A stretch of DNA of 64,000 nt from JBDWFY01 sp964291365 (GTDB taxonomy: Bacteria; Pseudomonadota; Alphaproteobacteria; Rhizobiales; Stappiaceae). Shown piece by piece: positions 41,554 to 51,063 of this stretch; positions within the stretch are counted from its first letter, which is position 1; every line of letters starts with the position of its first letter. A program made the translations under genes and the position numbers. The notes beneath the pieces are model-generated. The model saw only the letters and a program-made list of their open reading frames with translations, did not search any database and was not told where the DNA came from. The stretch spans positions 1-64,000 of the forward strand of contig OZ220016.1 of NCBI GenBank assembly GCA_964291365.2, given 5' to 3'.

Positions 41554-41785
41554 CTTAATCAGTCGTAGGTGTGGACGCCAACTATGAGGGTGCTGGCCAC
41601 TGAAGTCGGTATCCAAAGTTTTAGGTAGTCTTTCTATAAAGTAAGCACAAACACTGGCTAAATACACATGCATGCTGACACATGCAATTAGCTATAGTGA
41701 GTGTATACCTAATGGCCTACAAATTCTTGCCTTGACATCATCATGATCTCATCACTCCGAACTGTCAGACTCACTAACCGATCTG
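41554..41785. other. Unique-looking DNA; no gene seen
   Basis: Short interval between the TTAA-flanked element and a GT microsatellite. Nothing is recognised. Confidence 0.4.
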
Positions 41786-41865
<80 letters not shown>

Positions 41866-42784
41866 GCCATGGTTCCTAGTTTCGGCACTCAATGAGCTAT
41901 TCCATAATTAACATAAAGTTCTTAGGATCATACCTGCATCTTTCAAAAGGCAAGCTGTGCGATGGATCGTGGTCGAGCCTGGGATGTGAAGTCCGAATTC
42001 AGACTAGAACTGCTCATCCGTTGTTATCTCGACCATTCTTGCCTTTTCTTGTTGTAGAAGGTATCGTGCGGTGGCGACTAAACATGGATTTGCTCACATG
42101 CCAAGAGCAACGTTACAGAATATTTTTAATCGCTGAGCAATGAGCCTGTATTGCTGGCGCCCTGATCTGAGTTTTAATTATTGAAACCACAACTCTTCTA
42201 TTAGAGCTAGCTGCGCGGCGCAGCGCGCGCGATCACTTTCAATTCACGTACTCCGCGTACGCGTATATGTATTCGCGATTCAATATTCAGGGCGCGGGCC
42301 CGCGGCCCGACCGGCCTGCCTGGGCCATGGGGTGGAGTCTCGCGCGCTGCTCTATACTGCGTCCGCATAGCGCAAGCCGAGAGGACGGATACCGAATGTT
42401 GTAACCGTGCAAGCATAGTGCAAGCAACGGAGTCCGCATGCACCGTGCGTATCTTTTTTTTTTTTTTCTTTGATACATGTATATATACGTGTACGCGAAT
42501 GATGAAGTCAAAAAGTAAAAAATATATACTGGTGATACAGAATTGCAGAAAAAATATAGTATATATGTATATAGTCATAGTGATACCGTATTAGAGAATT
42601 GTTCAAAATGCTGGTACCTGGCCTTCGTGTAGGGCCAGGTTGATGGATTCCACAGGTTGGGATATAGAGGGTATGTTACACGGAATACTGACAGAGTCCG
42701 TGTTACAGATACGCCGTCTCCAGGCAGTGTAGCGCCCGCTTCTTTCATCAATACGGTAGACCACGTAAATCCGTCCGTATGGAG
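41866..42784. other. Mixed region with GC-rich patch; no gene seen
   Basis: A GC-rich, CpG-rich patch (about 42206-42370) contains gcgcggcgcagcgcgcgcg and gggcgcgggcccgcggccc. A poly-T run follows at about 42453-42467. At 42616-42640 there is a clean stem-loop, acctggcc / ggccaggt with a 9-base loop. Some short open frames occur but none resembles a known domain. Confidence 0.45.
42616..42640. other. Short 8-bp stem-loop
   Basis: acctggcc (42616-42623) pairs exactly with ggccaggt (42633-42640) around a 9-base loop ttcgtgtag. Its role is unknown. It is not followed by a T tract and is not proposed as a terminator. Confidence 0.5.
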
Positions 42785-42789
42785 TCATT

Positions 42790-42835
42790 TTCCTGTGAGA
42801 ACTACAGCGAGTATGCTGTCCGCTGTATAGGCTCG
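42790..42835. repeat. Fragment of foldback end, inverted
   Basis: The stretch containing acagcgagtatgctgtccgc plus tgtatagg is the reverse complement of the outer left end of the foldback element (36160-36195, cctatacagcggacagcata, then ctcgctatag) with one or two changes. Only this terminal piece is recognisable here. Confidence 0.6.
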
Positions 42836-43289
42836 TTCACCCATATATGCTGGCATTTTTTTTGAGCATTATATGTACCTAGAAGCAATGAGCAATATTT
42901 GAGAATTATAGGCAACTTATAGTATAGCTATTGGTCTGCTGGTAGCCAGATATTGGGCTGCACCAAACTACTGTTCTGTCAACTTGTGGTAATATGGAAT
43001 GTGGATGTGGGATTTGTTACTAGCCAATTCATTCAAGTCGAGTCTAGAAGGTGCACTTGAAGACTACATTGAAGCTTCAGTTATACTGGAGTATGTATAA
43101 CAGTTACTGACATTCACTTCGTATGTACTAAATTCATTATTGATTACATGAAATCTGAGGAGCAAGAAATGAGAATTATAGGTACATTTGAAAGAATTAT
43201 AGGGCATGTTTGCAAGCATTGAAGAAATGAACTATAGGTAGAAAAAAAAAAGAATTATTTATCTGGGCCTAGCTATCAGCATAGATCGT
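42836..43289. other. Unique-looking DNA; no gene seen
   Basis: AT-rich sequence with short A and T runs. No open frame, repeat or RNA gene is recognised. Confidence 0.4.
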
Positions 43290-44188
43290 GATTTTTTTCT
43301 GCCACCCACCCAAATACAAAGGCTTACCTGACGGCCGATTTGTTGAAAATACCAAAGGACAGGTTACTTCAGGTAGTCACGGCATCATGCAGGGCTTTTT
43401 TGTCCTCCGTTCTATACAGAGATGGGTGTGGCACGGGTCAAATGACCAGGCAGATGACTGACCGAGCAGACTGCTGAAACAACGTAGTTTAAACTGTTTT
43501 TCGATGCTTTCAACCTCCTGTAGGCCTACGTTCTTATTCACATAAATTCTACGTATTATTACTGTGGCTTAGTAAGGTTCTTGTGGCTGTAAGTTACCAT
43601 CCATACATTGGCCACGCCCACTTATTCTTTGTCAAAGATCGAAATCGGTCCAACGCTTGATCGCAAGCACTCCATGATAGAAGTAATTTAGCGGTAGATT
43701 CAAGTTCTGATTTTTTCAAAAATCACTTGAAACCAAACCTTCGCGATATTGAGAGTATGCTATATTGGAGGCATGGTTTCAAGTGACTTCTATAAGTTTC
43801 AGGACTTGATTCTATTGCTACGTTACTTCTATCGTGGAGTGCTTTTGATCCAACGTTGGCAATGTTGACCTTTGACCTCTACGTAATGCGCCTATACGGG
43901 CCGTGAAGAAGCCGTAAAAAGCTTACGCTCACCTTTTTATGCTGCGATGTTCTTCAAAAACGTAGAAAAACATCAATAAAAAGCGCTACATTCCCATTGG
44001 GCATTCATTACGCGATTTACCCCATTGTTTTGTCGATTTGCGTGCGATAATACAGTCCTGTATAACCACCGCCATATAATGTGGAGGAGAAAACTTTTAG
44101 CGCCCTAAATTGCTTTCATGTAGACTAACGTATGGAAGGAATACCTGGGGAAATGCTTCAGCTTTAAATTTTCAAGTGATAACCCTAG

Positions 44189-44768
44189 TAGCCTCGTACC
44201 TAGACCCTTCCCAGCTTTTCAATGTTGCATACTGAAAAGTGGGAGGCCGGTCGGATGGTTCCTTCGAAAAGCCAGTCTTTGCTAGCCACACGCTATCTTA
44301 ACAAGTTTCATTCTTTATGGTCTTTATGGATCGTACTACACTCGGTATCTAGCGTTTGAACCATACCTCTCGATCGTTGGCGACAGGAGCCCTCAAAATC
44401 TTCGTGACTTTCGACGCACTGGAAGGTCTCACTACGCGTTACGCTATGCACGTGACTTGTACAATAAATTGCGTTACACTTGTACTGTCGATTGCGCTTT
44501 ACCTCGAACTCCCGTGAATGCGTGCGTGTGAGCGTTGAACAAACGAGATACTTCATTCGCCACGTAAAACTACGGAAAACGAAGCGTGAGCCAACTGCTT
44601 GCGCAATGATTGCGTGGCATTCCAACCCATACACTCACACGAGGGCAAGGCTACGCTCACAGGCAAGCATTCACGGATGTTCCAAGTGAACAGCAATCGA
44701 CAGTACCAGGCATTCCCGCTTTTCAGCGTGCACCATTGAAAAGCTCTGAACGGCCTGGGGATGAGGTT
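44189..44768. mobile_element. Degenerate TIR element, tagcctcgt-type end
   Basis: The left end tagcctcgtacctagaccc and the right end ggcctggggatgagg are imperfect inverted repeats. Deeper, cccagcttttcaatg pairs with cattgaaaagctctg. The ends resemble those of the 386-bp element at 12770 (tagcctcgtccccaggccc). Inside, cccgtgaatgcgtgcgtgtg has an inverted relative in cttacacgcacgcattcacg near 44872-44892, just beyond the proposed right end. No target duplication is evident, so the boundaries are approximate. Confidence 0.45.
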
Positions 44769-44988
44769 GACGCAAGGGCAAGGCCAGCAAAATTTGTGAC
44801 GTATACTTACGCTACGTTTTCAGTGGCTTTAAGTGGCGAACGAAATGAATGAAGTATCTCTCACGTTTTAGGCTTACACGCACGCATTCACGAGGATTCG
44901 AATGAAGCTCAATCAACGGTTGAATCAGAGTCTCTTCTAGCTTTTTGTTACGACAAGCATCGACGCGGTGTGTGAACCGACTTTAAGC

Positions 44989-45794
44989 TTAACGTTTTAC
45001 AACTTAAATCCAACTTCCAAATCATTGGGCTCACCTTCATATGCACGGATAGTACTCCTTGCTAGGAAAACAGCGCTGGCTTTTTTACACAACAAAAACC
45101 ACTGCTTCTGGGTGTTGGTGTTGTAACGGTCGTCGTGTGTGGTAAAGATCGTCAGGGTTCGTTTTCCTCCACTATGGCAGAATATAGGCACAGTTTTATT
45201 GCTAATTACGAATGATCGACGGGTAGTAGCAAGGCTTTTGCATCAAACAAAGCAAGGGATCCTTCTGCTGGCGAGGAAAAGTAGAAATTTTATTACGAAT
45301 GCGCATTTGAACACGCGTTCAAGGTATAACTGTAATGATGCACTTTCAATCCAGATTCCAGTATACTAGTACCGGCCGCATGGATAGACTGTATCCGGCG
45401 CGCGCAGTTTATCCATGCGGCCGGTACTGGTATACTGGAATCTGGATTGAAAGTGCATCATTACAGTTGTGTTCAAATGCGCATGCGTATTAAAATTTCT
45501 ACTTTTCCTCGCCAGCAGAAGGATCCCTTGCTTTGTTTGATGCAAAAGCCTTGCTACTACCCGTCGATCATTCGTAATTAGCAGTAAAACTGTGCCTATA
45601 TTTTGCCATAGTGGAGGAAAACTAACCCTGACGATCTTTACCATATGTGACGACCATTACCATACCAACACCCAGAAGCCGTTGTTTTTGTGGTGTAAAA
45701 AAGCCAGCGCTGTTTTCCTAGCAAGGAGTACTATCCGTGCATATGAAGGTGAGCCCAATAATTTGGAAGTTGGATTTAAGTTGTAAAACGTTAA
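44989..45794. mobile_element. ~806-bp near-perfect inverted repeat
   Basis: Arms of about 390 bp run from ttaacgttttacaacttaaa to its reverse complement at 45775-45794 and meet around ggccgcatggata / tatccatgcggcc near 45391, with a loop of about 20 bases. The arms are nearly identical apart from substitutions and a roughly 12-bp insertion in the left arm (around 45313-45330). Because the arms mirror each other, the same short frame (IVRVRFPPLWQNIGTVLLLI and following) appears on both strands. It has no recognisable domain. The structure would fold into a long hairpin if transcribed. Confidence 0.85.
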
Positions 45795-45831
45795 CTGCGC
45801 TACTGGTATGCTACAGTGTATACTTAGAGTC

Positions 45832-46238
45832 TACTAGTAAGGAGTCTCTCGATTGTGTGCTACGCTATGGCAATTAATAAAACAGCAGAAAGCAGTGTAT
45901 CGACCAATTTCCTCATTATTTCATCGATAAGGAAACTTCTTGCTTCGTAGTAAAGTATACATCAACAGCGCAAACTAGAAAGGGAAATTCAACGGATTTC
46001 ATTGCAGCATACGCACATTAAAAACGAAATTCCTTACTAATAGAGGATAGTGCGCTGTCTGTGCCAGACCCTACTAGTAGGGAATTGCCCTTTCTAGTGT
46101 GCGCTATTGATGCACACTTTACTAAGAAGTTTCCTTTTCAATGTGTACGTTACTTAGCGCACACAATGAAATGAAATTGTTGATACACTGCATTCTGCTG
46201 CTGTCTTACGATCGAGAGGGCGACTCCTTACTAGCCCA
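45832..46238. mobile_element. ~400-bp hairpin element
   Basis: Its ends ctactagtaaggagtctctcg and gagggcgactccttactag are inverted. Inner landmarks are also mirrored: tgtgtgctacgctatggcaatt with aatgaaatgaaattgttg and neighbours, cagcagaaagcagtgtatc with gatacactgcattctgctgc, ggaaacttcttgcttcgtagt with actaagaagtttccttttc, and ctagaaagggaaattc with gggaattgccctttctag. The centre is near 46035. It lies against the inner end of the 46225-46490 arm. Confidence 0.7.
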
Positions 46239-46690
46239 ACTGCCCAATGAGAATATAGCGATTTTTCACGTTTTTGTAGAACATCCTGGCACAGTCTTGG
46301 CATTTTTACGGCTTCTCCACGGTCATATGGTTACATCACTTAGAGGTCAAAGGTCAATGTTGCCTCGAAAGCACTCCACATATAGTATCAAGCCCTGAAA
46401 CTTTCAGAAGTCACTTGAAGCCATGCCTCCAATATAGCAATACTCTCAATATCGCAAAGGAGGTTTGATGACTTTTGAAAGTGTCAGGACTTGATTCAGC
46501 AGTCTGCTCGGTCAGCCACCTGCCTGGTCATTTGACCCGTGCCACACACATCTCTGTATAGAACGGAGGACAAAGAAGCCCTGATACCGTGACTACCTGA
46601 AGTAATCTGTCCTTTGGTATTTTCAACAAGTCGGCCGTCAGGTAAGCTTTTGTATTTGGATGGATGGCAGAAAAAAAATATTCACAATTT

Positions 46691-46954
46691 AGGCTAATAG
46701 CACTTAAACTAAATCGGCTTTACAAAAGCCAAAGGGCATTATTATAGATTAGGATGTACAAATTCTTATGAATGCCATACCATGATGTTCGCCGGGGTAA
46801 TTATCCTCAGTATTTTGGCTTTTATGCTATATTAGTGCATGTACAAGATCGGTCACCCTTTCTAACGTGAATGTGGGCGTGGTAATTAATTCCTTCGTGA
46901 ACGTTTTCCTCGTTAGCGCCAGCGTCGAAGGTGCGAGTCACACCTACTCCTCGC
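46691..46954. other. Unique-looking DNA; no gene seen
   Basis: Mixed sequence between the inverted-repeat nest and the foldback arm. No feature is recognised. Confidence 0.4.
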
Positions 46955-47550
46955 TATAGTTCTGTCATGGTAGCCACGAGGAATCCGTTGGGGAAAGTCT
47001 CTGCAAGTGGACTTTCCTGTTGATAGCCGCTTCCTAGCGCTCGAAAAACATCGATATTGCGTTTATCCCCATAGGTGTCTGTATATTATTGCCAACCAAG
47101 AAAGTGTGATACACCCCGCATTAACACACGTTCGCGACTTTTCTCGCGCCTCGAGCCTAGTGCCAGTGGTTAAACGGTCACGCAGGATTAATGTGGTAGG
47201 AGGTAAATATTCATATGGAGTTTCTCTGACATGCGCAAAAGTGTAGATCTAAGGCGCTTGTCCCTGTCCTGAGCATTGCTAATATTACTGGTTAACAGTG
47301 ATAGTGAATATTTGTGTACGAAAGGTTTGACGGATTTCGGCACAGCATGAGCACAAAAATAAATACAACTCCAGATTATTTCTGCTCAGAAACGTGGTAA
47401 AGCTTTTGGCGACGCCATTCCGTAACTGAAATTTTACAAGTGAAACCTCTTGCGGCCATGTAGTGAAATACTCGAAATTTTTGAAAATATACACTATCAC
47501 TGTAAATCAGTACTATCAACAACAGACAATATCCTACAAATGAATCGTCA
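46955..47550. repeat. Arm of a second foldback element copy
   Basis: Homologous to the foldback arms at 36180-36785 (direct) and 38125-38735 (inverted). It contains ctcgctatagttctgtcatgg, gccgcttcctagcgctcg, cgacttttctcgcgcctcga, gtagatctaaggcgcttgtc, cctgtcctgagcattgct, gtggtaaagcttttggcgac and cactatcactgtaaatcag. Phrases such as cttttctcgcgcctcgagcc and gcttttggcgac match the reverse complement of the right arm better than the left arm. This copy therefore appears to be in the opposite orientation. It ends where another element begins, at 47558. Confidence 0.8.
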
Positions 47551-47557
47551 AGTGTTA

Positions 47558-48245
47558 CCGGTGTCATAGCGGATTTGTTCCGCCGTGCCAAAGTTCCGGC
47601 GGAATAAATTCGCTGGCGGATACATTCCACCGGAAAGAATACGCTAGCGTACATATTCCGCCCGGATAATCTACGCGACCGCGTAAATGTTCCGGCCGGC
47701 GCAAATGTTCCGCCTAGTAAAATGTGCTATTATACTTCTCATTTTGATATCACTGGCTTTATTATGCATGGGTATGAAGATGGGCTGACCTAAGATAAAG
47801 TTTAACAAATGCAAAAATAAAGAAAAGTGAACCATGCCCATTCAGGACACAGGAAGGTCAAGGCTTATAGAGATTGCAGAGTAGCTTGAAGAAAGGAAGC
47901 GAACAAATACTTCACCGTCTTCAAATTTTTGTGTACATGATTCGTTGTAGCCTTCTGTGGACAATCGCTTGGATATGCATAAAGGCACATCCACACCAAA
48001 TCCATGATGTGCGCATGTCACTCCGCGCCAGTGCAGAGACGTATGAAGTGGTTATGCCACTCCTGAGGCCACCAGAGAAGCTCCAATAATTATTAAAATG
48101 GAACATGTACTTTGACTCTGATTGCACCTGTGTCAAAGAAACATTGACCGTTGCCCATCCGGAACAAATTTGCTGATTTTCTGGAAATCCGGAACAGATC
48201 CACTAGCGAATAAATTCCGGTGGAACGAATTCGCTGTGACACCGG
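47558..48245. mobile_element. ~688-bp TIR element, ccggtgtca end
   Basis: The left end ccggtgtcatagcggatttg and the right end cgaattcgctgtgacaccgg are inverted repeats with few mismatches, extended inward by repeated gttccgcc / ggaacaaattcgct motifs on both sides. The interior (47720-48120) has a plus-strand open frame from 47874 to 48089 containing AHPHQIHDVRMSLRASAETY, with no convincing family match. No clear target duplication is seen. The right end overlaps the start of the next element. Confidence 0.7.
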
Positions 48246-48881
48246 ATGTGAGAATACCCGGCGTATTGTGCGCATATGGCACAATACACGTTCTTAGTAC
48301 CACAGGTAAAACAATGTCAAAGTCCAGTTTTGTCATATTTATACCAAAAAATCTATTATCCTTTGCCGTCACCTACGGAGGGTAAACGTAAGTTACCAAG
48401 ACCTTCACATCTACCCACCTAGTGTACGACTGCCGTACACCGAGCCCGTTGCTAAGGGAGTTATTTAGAATTCCCGATCGCCAGCTCTCTGGATACAGCT
48501 AGATTCGTCGACGTACTGTACGTTCACTCACCTTTTAAGCTTCTTAGGCATCGAAAAAGAAGCGGCTCTCGTTATGGGCAACTAAGTTCGAGACTAACTT
48601 GACCGTAGCGTTGTCGTTTCGAACAATCCGCCCAGGTCCATTTAATTGATTTACGATTAACGCGTAGTATACGGAAACCTTATATGCATAAAGAGCAACG
48701 TCTTCAGACCGTAATTTCTCGTTTTTATGCTTGTTAGCAAGATCAGGAACAAAGCGCTCTAGCTCCAAAGTGAAGTGAGCGCTCTGTCTCAGACTTGGAG
48801 GTAAGTTGGCTTTTCAAAAATACAGCTAACTAAAATTTCATAGAATGGGAAATATGGCGGATTTTCTCTGATCTGGTCACA
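48235..48881 (-). mobile_element. Diverged inverted copy of the tgtgacc element
   Basis: This stretch aligns along its length with the reverse complement of the 688-bp element at 50376-51063. Shared landmarks are cccggcgtat (cccggcatat), ttgtcaaagtccag, catatttat, cgttgctaagg, cttttaagcttcttaggcat, cgagactaacttgacc, accgtaatttctcgttttta and the end ctggtcaca. Identity looks like 70-80%. It immediately precedes the 12-kb minisatellite. Confidence 0.7.
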
Positions 48882-49811
48882 ATTATGCATAAGCATAAGC
48901 ACTTATACAAGTGTGTGCACACACATTCAGATTTGTACAAACGCATATACACACATAAAGGTACAAACACACACATGTACACTCACTAACATGTACAAAT
49001 ATACACCACATACATGTGTATATAAATATAAGCATACTTGTACATACAGGAAAAAGCACCCAGATGTATAGATAAGTACAAACTCACATGTACACACAGA
49101 GATACACAGGGTACAAATATACACATATACACACATACATGCATTCACGTAAATGAAGGTACATATATACGTGTACACACATTCACAGACATAAAGGTAC
49201 AAAAATGCATATGTACACACATACACACACTCACACGCATAAAGGTACACATGTACACACATACACACATTCACACAAATAGAGGTACAAACACATATAC
49301 ACATACACACGTTCACACGTATAAAGGTACACATGTACAAACATACACTTAATCACACATAAAGGTACATACACACACATGTACATACATACACACAATC
49401 ACACACACAAAGGTACACATGTACACACATTCACACACATAAAAGTACAAACACACATGGACACACTCAGACATAAAGGTACACACACATATGCACACAT
49501 TCACACACATAAAGGCATAAACACACATGTATACACACTCAGACATAAAGGTACACACACATGTACACATATACACACATTCACACACATAAAGTCACAA
49601 ACACACACATGCACACACATACACACATAAAGGAACAAACACAGGTACACACATACACACATTCACACATACAAACACACATACACGCATTCACACACAT
49701 TAAGGTACAATAACACACATGTATTCACATACACACATTCACACACATTAAAGTACAAATACATATGTACACACATACACACATGCACACACATAGACAA
49801 ACGTACATGTA

Positions 49812-50188
49812 CCGTAGAATCCCGCGATTACACCCCCCCTTTTGTGCATGCTAGCATCAGGCAAAACATGGGAGGGGGCGTATTCGCGGGATCGTGACAT
49901 TGCCGCGTGACGACCATTACCGACCGATGGTCGCCATGTAGGCGCATGATGTACAAACTGATGGATGAAACAGGAGAAAAACGACAAAGTAAGCCTTAAT
50001 ATCTCACAAACAGCTATTGTACTAATTATAGCTATGGCTTTTACAAGCTTAAGCATTCAAATAGCTAGATTTCATAGTCACAGTAGGAGGGGGCGTATGC
50101 GCGGGTCAAAAATACCTATGCAGAAACTTTGGTTGAAAATGGGAGGGGGGCGTATTCGCGAGGGGGGCGTAATAGCGGGATTCTACGG
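49812..50188. mobile_element. 377-bp TIR element with TA flanks
   Basis: The ends ccgtagaatcccgc and gcgggattctacgg are exact inverts. The match extends to about 27 bp with two mismatches. TA borders both sides (49810-49811 and 50189-50190), as expected for Tc1/mariner-like targets. A subterminal motif, ggagggggcgtattcgcggg, appears about three times (near 49871, 50086 and 50141, with small changes). There is no transposase frame. It is inserted in the minisatellite. Confidence 0.85.
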
Positions 50189-50375
50189 TACACACACATG
50201 ATGGTAAAAACACACATGTATACACATACACACATTCACACACATTAAGATATAAATACGTACATGTACACACACACATTAACACACATAAATGTACATG
50301 CATTCACACATTCATTCACAGATAAAGGTATAAATACACACCTGTACACGCATTCACACACATAAAGGTACTAAA

Positions 50376-51063
50376 TGTGACCGTCTATGGGAAAACCCGG
50401 CATATGGGATTTTTTGTGAAAATCGAGTTTGATGTATCTTTGATAAGCTCTACCCTAGAGCTAACTCACCTGCAAGTTTGAGACCGATCGCGCGCTTCGC
50501 TTTGGAGGTAGCGCCGCTTTGTTTGCGATCGCGTTACACGCATAGAAAACGAGAAATTACGGTCTGAAGGCGTTGTTATGTACGCGTATAGCGTTCCGTA
50601 TACTACGCGTGAACCGGAAATCAATTAATTCGACTTGGGCGGAGCCGTTCGAAAAGAGCGTAAAGGTCAAGTTAGTCTCGAACTTTGTCGTCGATATCGA
50701 GAGCCGCTTCTTCGATGCCTAAGAAGCTTAAAAGGTGAGTCAACGTTCAGTAGTTCGACGAATCTAGCCATAGCTAGATAGCCCGAGCGCGCGAATTCCA
50801 ATTAACGCCCTTAGCAACGGGCTCCGTGTACTAGCAGCTGTCAGGCTTGGTAGATCGAGGGGGCTGAGAAAAAAAAGGCTTATTTCGCCTTGGTAACTTA
50901 CGCGTAGCCTCCGTAGACGACGGTAACAGTTAGAAGACAGGTTATTTGACATAAATATGGCAAAAGCTGGACTTTGACAATTTTTGACCTGATGTACTAT
51001 AAACGCGCATTGCGCGATTTGCGCAATAATCCCATATGCCGGGTTTTCCCGTAGGCGGTCACA
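50376..51063 (+). mobile_element. 688-bp TIR element, tgtgaccg end
   Basis: The left end tgtgaccgtctatgggaaaa, then cccggcatatggga, is inverted at the right end as tcccatatgccggg, then ttttcccgtaggcggtcaca. If the outermost t/a is left out, aaat borders both sides (50373-50376 and 51063-51066), a possible 4-bp target duplication. The interior has T- and A-rich parts and no coding motif. A diverged copy in opposite orientation is at 48235-48881. Confidence 0.85.

Larger units (their letters stand above)
43290..46690. mobile_element. 3.4-kb nest of inverted repeats
   Basis: The outer arms match in inverted orientation in two stretches. 43290-43480 pairs with 46497-46690 (landmarks aaaggcttacctgacggcc, ctccgttctatacagag and gggtcaaatgaccaggcag). 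43680-44010 pairs with 46225-46490 (landmarks gatattgagagtatgctata, ttggaggcatggtttcaagt, tgacctttgacctct and cccattgggca). The right arm lacks about 160 bp present on the left. Between the arms lie at least three further hairpin-like units. No transposase is visible. It may be a large foldback element into which smaller ones inserted. Confidence 0.75.

Noticed and set aside
42207..42578. 123-codon minus-strand frame in the GC-rich patch
   Set aside because: It spans a poly-T run (read as poly-Lys) and a (CG)n-rich patch, with no domain or splice signals. It is likely a chance frame.
45139..45644. Two similar frames on opposite strands (IVRVRFPPLWQNIGTVLLLI)
   Set aside because: They are mirror images produced by the hairpin arms and have no recognisable domain.
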